The position numbers and the translations under genes were made by a program. A DNA stretch of 64,000 bases from Paenibacillus crassostreae (GTDB lineage Bacteria > Bacillota > Bacilli > Paenibacillales > Paenibacillaceae): contig NZ_CP017770.1 of assembly GCF_001857945.1 (NCBI RefSeq), forward strand, positions 682,001-746,000, given 5' to 3'. The notes under the pieces were generated by a model that was not told the DNA's origin, did not search any database, and was given only the letters and a program-made list of their open reading frames with translations. Below, piece after piece: positions 18,284 through 26,774 of this stretch. How positions within the stretch are numbered: the stretch's first letter is position 1; each line of letters begins with the position of its first letter.

Positions 18284-18381
18284 CGTTGATCGCCTCACCG
18301 TTTTAGTAGCATTATTGGTAATTAATTCGTTTTTGATACATCCAAACTTACTAACTAATCATTTTTATCTAGATAAAATAC

Positions 18382-18407
18382 AAAAAAAGTCCTAAAATCA
18401 GGACTTA
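18382..18407 (-). terminator. Rho-independent terminator after the histidine phosphatase gene
   Basis: AAGTCCTGA and TTAGGACTT pair around a short loop and are followed by seven T residues on the minus strand. It ends the phosphatase transcript about 100 bases past its stop. Confidence 0.8.
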
Positions 18408-18503
18408 TGTTCAAATATAAGAAAGTATAAGTTTTACGCAATACATTATATCTTATATTTCTCGCTTAAACACTTACCGTCCTTATAAGGACGCCGAAGG
18501 CGT

Positions 18504-19091
18504 TTATGCTTGGGTTTCATATAAATGTCGATTACAATTATAAAGTAACGGTATCCAATCGAAATCCACTTTTTCCAAGATCGTTAAGGATAAATTGCCG
18601 ATTCTCTCATTATATTTATCCCTAAACAAAGCTGAATATAGTTGCGCTAGAAAAGCTCCATGACTGATAACAAGTATATTCTTATCATGATACTGCTTCC
18701 ATATATCATCCAAGAATGTAAGACCTCTAGCTTGAATATCTTCATCCTTTTCTTGTCCGAGGTCTAATTGATCCCATTCTTTGCCCCACGTTTGCTCTCG
18801 TTGCTCTGCTGTTAACCCCTCTACATGTCCAAAATAGCGTTCACTAAGCCGAGGATCAGATTCCAGAATGGGTAGAGATAATATAGATGCAATAATAGAT
18901 CCCGTCTCATCTGCACGTGATAATCCACTACTAATCACATAATCCCATGTATCAGGATCATCCTTTAAGCGATTGCCTAACAATAAAGCCTGTTTTCTGC
19001 CTTCATCATTTAATGGAATATCTGTCTGCCCCTGAATCCTACCTACGAGGTTCCAGTCAGTCACACCATGTCTTATCAGTCCTATTCTCAT
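18504..19091 (-). CDS. Histidine phosphatase family protein (phosphoglycerate mutase-like)
   Basis: A 195-residue member of the histidine phosphatase superfamily. The phosphohistidine motif LIRHGVTDWN is at residues 5-14, the second catalytic histidine is in VISHGAFLAQL, and the SGLSRADET arginine and the ERYFGHVEGLT glutamate complete the pocket. Such proteins include PhoE- and CobC-type phosphatases, and the substrate cannot be told from sequence. The ATG at 19091 follows the anti-sigma gene by 36 bases, so it may be part of the ECF sigma operon. No signal peptide; cytoplasmic. Confidence 0.85.
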   Translation of the reverse strand: MRIGLIRHGVTDWNLVGRIQGQTDIPLNDEGRKQALLLGNRLKDDPDTWDYVISSGLSRADETGSIIASILSLPILESDPRLSERYFGHVEGLTAEQREQTWGKEWDQLDLGQEKDEDIQARGLTFLDDIWKQYHDKNILVISHGAFLAQLYSALFRDKYNERIGNLSLTILEKVDFDWIPLLYNCNRHLYETQA

Positions 19092-19127
19092 CTAGCGTAC
19101 CCTCTCCTATCCTCAACATGGTAATCA

Positions 19128-19730
19128 TCAACGACGGTTACGACTTAGCCTTCTCAGTGATAGTAGGGCTAGAGCAATACTCATAATTGATAATATCATC
19201 CAGTATAGAGGATGCGCAGGACCCATATTGACTACCAAAGGTTCAATAATTCCACTGTTTAATTCAGGAATGATATATGACCCTTCTTGGGGTAGTACGG
19301 TTGGATTACCTGCAATCCCTGTTGGAAGAATACCATTTGAGGGTGTTGTTTCAATCTCAGTTGCTCTAGGATCCAACGAAATAAAGAATACAAAACTTAT
19401 GAAAAATAGCATCAGACAACCAAATATCCATAAAGAAATTTTACGTCTAGTCGCACCTGATAGTTCAAATGGTTTACTCTTATCTTGAATCAACCATGGT
19501 GATTCGCTGAAAATCCGCTCCATCACTTGTTGATTCACAGCTTCTGAACGCAATTCTGCCCATTCATCATCTATATCTAACATTAACATTCGGCTTTCTT
19601 CCCAAAGCTCGAATTTAGCAGAACACTCGCTACAGGTTGCTATATGTTGTTCTAACATAAGCCTCTTCGGATCATCTGTTGGAATGTCCCACATCAATCC
19701 GAACAATTCCTGAGCCTCAGAGCATTTCAT
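19128..19730 (-). CDS. Anti-sigma factor with N-terminal zinc finger and two membrane segments
   Basis: The 200-residue protein is encoded directly after an ECF sigma gene, with a 4-base ATGA overlap. The N-terminus (about residues 1-50) has the zinc-binding anti-sigma (ZAS, zf-HC2) pattern H-x3-C-x2-C in QHIATCSECS. A membrane helix lies near residues 94-114 (ISLWIFGCLMLFFISFVFF), an external stretch follows, and a second hydrophobic helix (YWMILSIMSIALALLSL) sits next to a basic C-terminal tail. The protein should hold the sigma factor at the membrane until a signal releases it. The second C-terminal helix is unlike classic RsiW and implies that both ends are in the cytoplasm. Confidence 0.8.
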   Translation of the reverse strand: MKCSEAQELFGLMWDIPTDDPKRLMLEQHIATCSECSAKFELWEESRMLMLDIDDEWAELRSEAVNQQVMERIFSESPWLIQDKSKPFELSGATRRKISLWIFGCLMLFFISFVFFISLDPRATEIETTPSNGILPTGIAGNPTVLPQEGSYIIPELNSGIIEPLVVNMGPAHPLYWMILSIMSIALALLSLRRLSRNRR

Positions 19731-20320
19731 CTGCTAGTCATCCCTTCAAATTCATCATTAATGTGGTTGTAAACGTATGGTTCAAGTTGTATTTTCACAC
19801 TAGAACGAGCTCGAAATAAAAGTGACTTAACAGAACTTACGCTTTGTCCCATAATTTCAGCAATTTCCTGATAATCTAATTGATCATATTCTCTCAAGAT
19901 TATGGCAGAGCGTTGTTTCTCAGGTAAATTGTTGATAGCATTTCGCACCATATTAACTTTTTCATTTCGCAAAATAGTCTGTTCTGGAGCAACTTCCGAA
20001 GGTGCAATAGGAATAACTCCACCTTCATCTAGTGGAATATTTACATTACGATGTTTACGCAATTCACTCAACACCGTATTACGAGCAATCGTATAAAGCC
20101 ATGTGGAAAATGTTGCCTCCACTTCCCTAAATGTATCTAGACTCCGATACGCTTTGTAGAAAGTTTCTGAACAGAGATCTTCTGCCATATTCTCCTGATT
20201 TGAGCTCTTAAGCATATGAAATACAAAAGCTAATATTTTTCGTTGATAACGACGCATTAATACAGAAAAAAGCTCAACATTTCCCTCTTTAATCTCACGT
20301 ATCATCTGGGAATCTGTCAT
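19727..20320 (-). CDS. ECF-type RNA polymerase sigma factor
   Basis: A 197-residue extracytoplasmic-function sigma factor. Region 2 is clear (LMRRYQRKILAFVFHML, AEDLCSETFYKAYRSLDTF, TWLYTIARNTVLSELRKH), and region 4 contains LPEKQRSAIILREYDQLDYQ and a helix-turn-helix EIAEIMGQSVSSVKSLLFRA. It is SigW-like in general layout, but its promoter specificity cannot be predicted. It pairs with the anti-sigma gene downstream. The promoter found upstream is of the sigma-A kind, so I see no sign of self-activation. Target genes are unknown. Confidence 0.88.
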   Translation of the reverse strand: MTDSQMIREIKEGNVELFSVLMRRYQRKILAFVFHMLKSSNQENMAEDLCSETFYKAYRSLDTFREVEATFSTWLYTIARNTVLSELRKHRNVNIPLDEGGVIPIAPSEVAPEQTILRNEKVNMVRNAINNLPEKQRSAIILREYDQLDYQEIAEIMGQSVSSVKSLLFRARSSVKIQLEPYVYNHINDEFEGMTSR

Positions 20321-20501
20321 ATTTATGCGACCTCCTCGCCAACCATCTACTTATTCCCTGTGATTTAGCTAAATTTATACACCTAATTAGAATGTGAAAT
20401 TTATATTTGCTGTACTGAAAATAATATGAATCTATCATTTATCTTTCTATGTAATGTAGGTAAAAGGAAATCTATCAATAATTTAAAACAGGATCTTTCA
20501 T

Positions 20502-20530
20502 ATTGTAACATAAACTCGAATGATAGTCAG
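20502..20530 (-). promoter_or_regulatory. Candidate sigma-A promoter for the ECF sigma operon
   Basis: Minus-strand CTGACT (20525-20530) and TACAAT (20502-20507) are 17 bases apart, 4/6 and 5/6 matches to the consensus. The -10 has a TG one base upstream. It would leave a leader of about 175 bases before the sigma gene ATG. Confidence 0.45.
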
Positions 20531-20609
20531 TTATATTGATTGAATCCCGCAAATTGGCAGATAATCAATTTATTTGTTGCAATGTCCTATCAAAATTAAA
20601 TCAAATCAC

Positions 20610-21095
20610 TTAATTCGTGAATCCCTCCATTAATAAATGGTCACAAACTCCACCCCAATCATCATTTAAAAGAACCTTACTCTGGACCTTTTGTCCTACT
20701 GGAACAAAGGTCAGTTTATAGAAAGGGGCCTCCTCACCATAGACTTCATAATATAACTCGTAATGACAATTCCCTAGAAGTGGTATCTGAATAGTCACCA
20801 CTGTTCCAACCGATAAGACTTCTAAATGTTCCAGCTCCAACACTTCAAAGGGTACGACATAACATCTCTTTGAAAGTAGATCCAGCGAGAAATTATCTTT
20901 CAATACTAACAAAACATCCGCTTCAAAACTCCCTTCAATTAGTGGATCGAAAGTGATGTAACCCGGATGGATAATCGCGCCTTGTTCTATATTGCTATCT
21001 CCCCATTGACACCATTCTTCAGCATAAGCTCTGGATCGTACTTGAATCTGATGGTGAGATATACTCATTTGTATCTTTTGGATTTCCGCGTTCAT
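20610..21095 (-). CDS. comJ: ComJ/Nin-like protein (possible nuclease inhibitor)
   Basis: The 161-residue protein resembles the ComJ (Nin) family in layout: an N-terminal MSISHHQIQV strand, an acidic middle with EQGAIIHPGYITFDP, FEADVLLVLKD, and VVPFEVLELEHLEVLS, ending in a short beta-rich part. In B. subtilis Nin inhibits the competence nuclease NucA and is encoded beside it. No nucA-like gene is next to this one. It is a soluble protein. The ATG at 21095 has GAGGAGG six bases upstream; an earlier ATG at 21137 lacks a ribosome site. The family assignment rests on my alignment from memory and should be treated as probable, not certain. Confidence 0.55.
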   Translation of the reverse strand: MNAEIQKIQMSISHHQIQVRSRAYAEEWCQWGDSNIEQGAIIHPGYITFDPLIEGSFEADVLLVLKDNFSLDLLSKRCYVVPFEVLELEHLEVLSVGTVVTIQIPLLGNCHYELYYEVYGEEAPFYKLTFVPVGQKVQSKVLLNDDWGGVCDHLLMEGFTN

Positions 21096-21139
21096 TCTCT
21101 GCCTCCTCAGATATATATGAAATGCACTTGGAATCATTC

Positions 21140-22381
21140 TTAAATTAATTCATTTCGTTTTTTCAAATATTTATATAATATCATCCCTGCGAAAGAACAT
21201 ATTAAAGCGCATAATCCGATAAAGCCATATCCTGCTTGCAAACCACGCAGTAGTCCTATTTCTGTTGTTGTTCCGTATATATTCTTTACCACATTGATAA
21301 TGGCTCCAATTATATAATTGCCTATTACGCTCCCGATCCCCATCATGGTTACGGTAAAGGTAATAGCCGTGTCGCTTCCTGTTGGATATCTTTTAGCAAT
21401 AAAAGCCATGACAGTCGGGTATATTGGCGCAATACCAATACCAGCCAAGGCAAAGAAGATGGCGGCTGGTTCACCAGCTAGAATAGCTATAAATGTACAT
21501 ATCCCCGCAAATCCAGATAATAGAATGATAGATAGGTTAAACCCTATTTTATCGGTAACAGGCCCTAGAAACAGTCTTGCTCCTGAGAAAAAAAGAAAGA
21601 ATGTCGAAAGCATTCCTGCGGCTACCGTTGTATTCCAACCGTAAGATTTCTCAAGAAAATTGACAAGCCAACCACCCACAGCTAGCTCAGATACAACTCC
21701 GAAAGAAAGAATGGCAACTAATAACCACAATGCAGGGTCACGTACTAGGACCTTAAATGGAATACGATCCTCATCTAATAGATCATCACCTGGGAAGCGG
21801 CTCATCACAGCAGGGATCATAGGGATCACGGAGAGACATAACATCACAAGGTACATTCCACGCCAATCCAACGTATATTCAAACACTGTTAGAGTCATTA
21901 ATCCCGATGCTAATAATGGAGCCACTGTAGAGCTTAGTCCATAAAAAAAATGAGATAAGTTCATCATCGTCCCGGTATTTCTAACAAAAATCCGTGCTCC
22001 AAGAATAGCTAGCGCAATTTCTAGCATGCCATTTCCAATATACATCAAGAAATAAGAAGCCGAGAAAAATGTGTAATTATGCGAAACAAATATAAGAATC
22101 CCTGAGATTAGCATCGACCCAAAAGCAATAAGACTCGACCATTTGATCCCGATTTTTCTCGTTAATAATGCTGTAAAGGAACAAGCTATTAAATAACCTA
22201 AGGCATTGAGTGATAACAATGTTCCCAATTGAATCTCGTCCAGATTGAAATCCATCTGAATTCGCGGAATCGCAGGACCTTTAATATTTTCAGAAATACC
22301 AAAAATAATAAATCCAATAAATATCGTGGCTAATTGTAATCCATAATTCTTCTTAAAACCTTTTGCTCGTTGTTCTGACAT
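21140..22381 (-). CDS. MFS transporter, substrate unknown
   Basis: A 413-residue membrane protein with about twelve hydrophobic segments and the MFS cytoplasmic loop signature between helices 2 and 3 (ALLTRKIGIKWSSLIAFG) and in the second half (GPVTDKIGFNLSIILLSG). It begins with IFIGFIIFGISENIKGPAIP and has the membrane segment FGVVSELAVGGWLVNFLE. Proteins of this layout include sugar and drug antiporters, and I cannot name a substrate. AGGAG precedes the ATG. The comJ-like gene downstream starts 44 bases past its stop, so they may be cotranscribed. It is divergent from the calcium ATPase, sharing a 234-base upstream region. Confidence 0.8.
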   Translation of the reverse strand: MSEQRAKGFKKNYGLQLATIFIGFIIFGISENIKGPAIPRIQMDFNLDEIQLGTLLSLNALGYLIACSFTALLTRKIGIKWSSLIAFGSMLISGILIFVSHNYTFFSASYFLMYIGNGMLEIALAILGARIFVRNTGTMMNLSHFFYGLSSTVAPLLASGLMTLTVFEYTLDWRGMYLVMLCLSVIPMIPAVMSRFPGDDLLDEDRIPFKVLVRDPALWLLVAILSFGVVSELAVGGWLVNFLEKSYGWNTTVAAGMLSTFFLFFSGARLFLGPVTDKIGFNLSIILLSGFAGICTFIAILAGEPAAIFFALAGIGIAPIYPTVMAFIAKRYPTGSDTAITFTVTMMGIGSVIGNYIIGAIINVVKNIYGTTTEIGLLRGLQAGYGFIGLCALICSFAGMILYKYLKKRNELI

Positions 22382-22615
22382 GATTATTCTCCTAATCCTT
22401 TTTATTAGAATTTTGTACCTCTATCATTATATAGTAATGAAGATATTTTTCTTTAAAATTTCATGATGAATTAATAGATTACAATAATTTATATGGGTTT
22501 AGAAACTCATATGAGTCTGATTCGTATATAACTAAATGCATCATAATTGAGTTGCTTTCAGTTAACACTACTGTTTAGGAACAAGATTAACCACTACAAG
22601 AGAGGAGCTGTATAG

Positions 22616-25270
22616 ATGGATTTCTATCGAAGCAGCTTTTCAGAAGCATTAACAGAAGTACAAAGTAATGAAACTGGACTTTCAACCGAAGAAGTTGCGA
22701 AGCGGATCGCAAGTGACGGTTACAATGAATTAAAAAACAAAGAACAAGTTCCTATATGGAAGTTATTCGTGGAGAATTTCAAAGACCCCATGGTTATTGT
22801 TCTAGTCATAGCGGCAGTCGTGCAAATCATTCTAGGACATTTTATGGAGTCGCTAATTATATTCGCTGTTCTTATATTAAATGCTATAGTCAGCGTAGTG
22901 CAGACACGTAAAGCAGAGAGTTCACTTGATGCTTTGAAGAAAATGTCTGCTCCCGAAGCTAAAGTTATGCGTGATGGGGCAATAATGACTGTACCCGCAC
23001 GAGAACTTGTCAGTGGCGATATCGTCGTTCTTGATGCTGGTGATTACGTACCTGCTGATGGTCGCTTGATTGAATCAGGTAGTCTTAAAGTTAACGAGGG
23101 CATGTTGACGGGAGAATCTGAAGCTGTTGAGAAACATGTGAATACCATCCATGATGAATCCCCGCTTGGAGACCGTAAAAACATGGTATTCAGCGGATCA
23201 CTAGTTGTATATGGTAGAGGGAAAATGCTTATAACGGGTACAGCACTTCATACGGAAATTGGTAAAATAGCCACTCTACTTGAAAGTGCCGAAGCGAAGC
23301 AAACTCCATTACAGCGTAAGCTTGAGGCTTTCAGCAAAAAACTTGGTATCGCAATATTATTACTAAGTGTTCTTATTTTCGCAGTACAAGCTGGACGTGC
23401 AATATTCTCGGATGATACGGTAGATATGACAACAACTATTTTAAATGCATTAATGTTCGCCGTTGCTGTTGCTGTTGCTGCAATCCCTGAAGCGCTCTCT
23501 TCTATCGTTACTATTGTTCTATCAGTTGGTACTAACAAAATGGCAAAACAAAACGCTATTATTCGTAGCCTACCTGCTGTTGAGTCATTAGGATCAACTA
23601 GTATCATTTGTACAGATAAGACAGGAACATTAACTCAGAACAAAATGACCGTCGTTGATTATTTCCTACCTCAAGGAACTAAAGATAACTTCCCTGACGA
23701 TCCAGATTCCTGGTCGATCGGAGAACGTCGATTACTACATATCGCTGTTCTGTGTAACGATTCTAACATTAATGAAGATGGAAAAGAATTAGGTGATCCA
23801 ACAGAAGTTGCTCTAATCTCATTTAGTAATAGTATGAACAAAGACTATAAAGAAATTCGAGACAACTTTCCACGAGAAGCCGAAATTCCATTTGATTCAG
23901 ACCGTAAGCTAATGGCAACTTTACACACTTTCGATGGACAAAAAACAATCATTGTTAAGGGTGGTCCAGATGTGCTCTTTAACCGCTGTAATCAAGTCCT
24001 CTTAGGTGATGAAGTTGTCCCTATGTCTGAGGAAATTCTTGAACGTTTACAGCAAGCCAATGAGAACTTTTCTAAGAAAGCCCTTCGTGTCTTGGCTTAC
24101 GCATATAAACCTATGAAAACTGATAACATAAATATAGGACTTGCAGATGAACAGAATCTAATTTTGGTAGGTTTAACCGCTATGATCGACCCTCCAAGAG
24201 AAGAAGTATATGCTTCTATACAAGAATCGAATAAAGCTGGAATTCGCACAATTATGATTACTGGTGACCATAAAACAACTGCGCAAGCGATCGGGCTTGA
24301 TATTGGCTTAATGAATAAAGATGATATTGCCTTAACTGGCCAAGAATTGGATGCCTTATCTGACGAAGAATTAGATCAGAAATTAGAAAAGATCAGTGTC
24401 TATGCCCGGGTCTCTCCTACCAACAAAATCAGAATTGTTCGCGCTTGGCAAAAGAAGGGCAAAATCACTGCCATGACTGGTGATGGTGTAAATGACGCCC
24501 CCGCATTGAAACAAGCTGATATAGGTGTTGCTATGGGTAGTGGGACGGATGTCGCCAAAGATTCCGCGGCTATGATTCTTACGGATGATAACTTTGTATC
24601 CATCGTAAAAGCAGTGGGTGTCGGAAGAACGGTATTTGATAATATTAAAAAGGCAATCTCATATTTATTCGCAGGTAATTTGGGTGCGATTATCGCTATC
24701 TTATTTGCACTAATATTCGATTGGATTAATCCTTTCACGGCAATTCAACTCTTATTCATTAACCTAGTTAATGACTCATTGCCTGCTATTGCATTAGGTA
24801 TGGAAAAGGCAGAACCTGATGTCATGTCACGTAAGCCAAGACCTATTGATGAAGGGATTTTTGCAGGTGGTACGTTAAGAGCAGTCATTACTAGAGGTCT
24901 ACTCATCGGTATTGCAGTCATTATCTCACAGTACATCGGATTACAGGAATCACCTGAAATGAGTGTCGCTATGGCATTTACAACGTTGATTCTAGCACGT
25001 ACTCTTCAAACATTCGCGGCACGTTCAAATACGCAAACAGCATTCCAAGCTGGATTCTTCAGTAACAAGTTCGTTATTGGTGCAGTATTAGTCTGCTTTG
25101 TATTCTATGGTATTACCGTTATTCCTGGAATTCGGGGAATCTTCTCCATCCCAGATGCATTCGGCATGCAACAATGGTTCATCGCTGCAGGTCTTGCATT
25201 AGCTGCTGTTATTATGATGGAAATTTTAAAAGTCATTGTGCATGCATTGGGTAACAATAAAAAGTCTTAA
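22616..25270 (+). CDS. P-type calcium-transporting ATPase (PMCA type)
   Basis: An 884-residue P2-type ATPase that pumps a cation, most likely Ca2+, out of the cell. In order: an N-terminal cation-ATPase domain, two membrane helices, an actuator domain with LTGESEAV, helix M4 with VAAIPEALSS, the phosphorylation site CTDKTGTLTQNKM, a nucleotide-binding domain with KGGPDVLF, the hinge TGDGVNDAPALKQADIG, and six C-terminal helices including M6 NLVNDSLPAIALG. The M4 PEAL in place of PEGL and the M6 Asn/Asp pair fit single-site PMCA-like bacterial pumps. A GAGAGGAGC ribosome site precedes the ATG. It is alone on the plus strand, ended by a strong terminator. Manganese transport cannot be excluded. 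Confidence 0.9.
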   Translation: MDFYRSSFSEALTEVQSNETGLSTEEVAKRIASDGYNELKNKEQVPIWKLFVENFKDPMVIVLVIAAVVQIILGHFMESLIIFAVLILNAIVSVVQTRKAESSLDALKKMSAPEAKVMRDGAIMTVPARELVSGDIVVLDAGDYVPADGRLIESGSLKVNEGMLTGESEAVEKHVNTIHDESPLGDRKNMVFSGSLVVYGRGKMLITGTALHTEIGKIATLLESAEAKQTPLQRKLEAFSKKLGIAILLLSVLIFAVQAGRAIFSDDTVDMTTTILNALMFAVAVAVAAIPEALSSIVTIVLSVGTNKMAKQNAIIRSLPAVESLGSTSIICTDKTGTLTQNKMTVVDYFLPQGTKDNFPDDPDSWSIGERRLLHIAVLCNDSNINEDGKELGDPTEVALISFSNSMNKDYKEIRDNFPREAEIPFDSDRKLMATLHTFDGQKTIIVKGGPDVLFNRCNQVLLGDEVVPMSEEILERLQQANENFSKKALRVLAYAYKPMKTDNINIGLADEQNLILVGLTAMIDPPREEVYASIQESNKAGIRTIMITGDHKTTAQAIGLDIGLMNKDDIALTGQELDALSDEELDQKLEKISVYARVSPTNKIRIVRAWQKKGKITAMTGDGVNDAPALKQADIGVAMGSGTDVAKDSAAMILTDDNFVSIVKAVGVGRTVFDNIKKAISYLFAGNLGAIIAILFALIFDWINPFTAIQLLFINLVNDSLPAIALGMEKAEPDVMSRKPRPIDEGIFAGGTLRAVITRGLLIGIAVIISQYIGLQESPEMSVAMAFTTLILARTLQTFAARSNTQTAFQAGFFSNKFVIGAVLVCFVFYGITVIPGIRGIFSIPDAFGMQQWFIAAGLALAAVIMMEILKVIVHALGNNKKS

Positions 25271-25287
25271 ATAAGTTAAGTGAAAGA

Positions 25288-25337
25288 TAAAAAAGGCGAC
25301 TTACCGTTCGAATATGAACGGTATGTCGCCTTTTTTT
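25288..25337 (+). terminator. Rho-independent terminator of the calcium ATPase gene
   Basis: A long stem, AAAAAAGGCGAC and ACCGTTC with GAACGGT and GTCGCCTTTTTT, has a small internal loop and an eight-base apical part, followed by T residues. It starts about 20 bases past the ATPase stop. Confidence 0.93.
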
Positions 25338-25511
25338 ATGCTATATTTTTATGAAAATCAAAATTATGTAATAAACTCGAAGTAGCGAAGAAAATGGATT
25401 TAAGGACAATTCGCTATCGTAACGATCACGATGAACTAGATAATTCAACGCGAAAGCTGTACTCTATAGATAGAACTTCGTAAATATTATTGTCAGGAAA
25501 GGTTGATCCGC

Positions 25512-26030
25512 ATGTTAACATCCGTTGAATCTCATCGTAATGAAGCCCCAACTTCTGTGCGTTGTATGATCATAACCGTCTCAGATACGAGAACCGTAGA
25601 GACAGACAAAAGTGGGGCATTACTTCGAGAACTTATGATGTCCTCTGGTTACGATATTACCGATTATCAAATCGTTCACGATACCTATGAAGAAATTCAG
25701 ACGGCTATACGCCAAGGGTTATCGAATCCTAACGTGGAAGCTATTCTCCTGAATGGTGGTACTGGAATCGCTAAGCGAGATACCACTTATGAAGCGGTCC
25801 GCGATATGCTTGATAAAGAAATGCATGGCTTCGGTGAAATATTCCGTTATCTAAGTTTCGTAGACGATATAGGTACAGCAGCTATTCTAAGTCGTGCTAT
25901 TGCGGGAGTTATCCATAATAAAGCTGTGTTCTCCATGCCAGGCTCTACAGGAGCTGTGAAACTTGCTACGTCACGGATCATTATCCCAGAACTACGACAT
26001 GTGATGCGTGAGATTTATAAAGATCTATAA
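25512..26030 (+). CDS. moaB: Molybdenum cofactor biosynthesis protein B
   Basis: MoaB-type proteins bind molybdopterin and are related to MogA, which adenylates it before metal insertion. The 172-residue protein has the MoCF-binding fold: CMIITVSDTRTVETDKSG near the N-terminus, LLNGGTGIAKRDTTYEAV with the conserved GGTG, and PGSTGAVKLA near the C-terminus. The ATG at 25512 has AGGAAAGG nine bases before it; a TTG at 25503 is too close to that site. It is on the plus strand, while all other cofactor genes here are on the minus strand. Its last 6 bases overlap the end of the convergent ywiC. The 170 bases upstream show no riboswitch I recognise. Confidence 0.93.
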   Translation: MLTSVESHRNEAPTSVRCMIITVSDTRTVETDKSGALLRELMMSSGYDITDYQIVHDTYEEIQTAIRQGLSNPNVEAILLNGGTGIAKRDTTYEAVRDMLDKEMHGFGEIFRYLSFVDDIGTAAILSRAIAGVIHNKAVFSMPGSTGAVKLATSRIIIPELRHVMREIYKDL

Positions 26031-26759
26031 TTTCATCTGTATAACAATGACTGTAACAACTAAAAAGTAGACTGCACCCACAACCTCTAATATACCTACT
26101 TTCATAGGACGAATTTGCTTACCTCCGTATATGAAAGCACGGACTAGCGCGAAAACATAGGCCAATGTCATCCAAGGAAGGCCAACGATCCATGGGATAA
26201 TCAGCAGAAGGATATGATATATACGTGAAGCTGTGAACCAACGTTGGTTTCCTCTTTTTCGGAAAACCGTCTTGACAAAGAAGACAGTACCTATAAAGTA
26301 TATAAAGTTAAATAGAATAACCCACACCATTGTACGGTCCCATCCACCATCACCAATCAAGTAAGCAGCGGCACCACCTAGAGCAAAGATGAGGAGTGCG
26401 CAAAGATCATTTAACATCTCACGTTCCGCTTTACGTTTCACATGCCATATATTAACTAATAATAAGCAGACTAAAGGAATCGCAAAATAGAATAACTCTG
26501 GATGCTTAACCAAAGGTACAAGGACGCATAACACAGCAATTACACTATAAGTAATTCCCCACTTAATCAAGTGTCCACGTTTAGATCTTTTTTTGAGTGC
26601 TTGAAGGAATGGATACGATGCCAAATATAAGAACAACCACGCTAGAAAAAGCAGCACATGCATCCAACTTGGATGCCCCGCTAACATCCCAATAATAAAT
26701 GGAACACTCACCATCGCCCACCCACCATGTTCATGTGGGATCACAATATTATTCTTCAT
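26025..26759 (-). CDS. ywiC: YwiC-like membrane protein of the nitrate respiration cluster
   Basis: A 244-residue multipass membrane protein with about six to eight hydrophobic helices. It begins with the typical IPHEHGGWAMVSVPFIIGML, rich in conserved His and Trp, and has a basic loop QALKKRSKRG. The YwiC family is found beside narGHJI, fnr and narK in B. subtilis, and here it ends the minus-strand nitrate/molybdenum run, only 15 bases after moaA. The function is unknown. The ATG at 26759 has GGAG nine bases upstream; a TTG just before it is less well spaced. Its 3' end overlaps moaB tail to tail by 6 bases. Confidence 0.8.
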   Translation of the reverse strand: MKNNIVIPHEHGGWAMVSVPFIIGMLAGHPSWMHVLLFLAWLFLYLASYPFLQALKKRSKRGHLIKWGITYSVIAVLCVLVPLVKHPELFYFAIPLVCLLLVNIWHVKRKAEREMLNDLCALLIFALGGAAAYLIGDGGWDRTMVWVILFNFIYFIGTVFFVKTVFRKRGNQRWFTASRIYHILLLIIPWIVGLPWMTLAYVFALVRAFIYGGKQIRPMKVGILEVVGAVYFLVVTVIVIQMKL

Positions 26760-26774
26760 CAATAATCACTCCAA

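Noticed and set aside
18479..18502. Two small stems, CGCC-TTCG-GGCG and CCTTATAAGG, right after the phosphatase stop
   Set aside because: Short and without a T run. The clear terminator is further downstream at 18382-18407.
22382..22615. Defined promoters in the divergent MFS/calcium ATPase region
   Set aside because: A TATAAT on the minus strand near 22428 has no partner -35, and nothing convincing is on the plus strand. The 234 bases are A/T-rich and cannot be resolved by eye.
25338..25511. Molybdenum cofactor riboswitch or Fnr site upstream of moaB
   Set aside because: No structure or TGTGA-N6-TCACA dyad could be recognised. The region is A/T-rich and seems to hold only an ordinary promoter and ribosome site.
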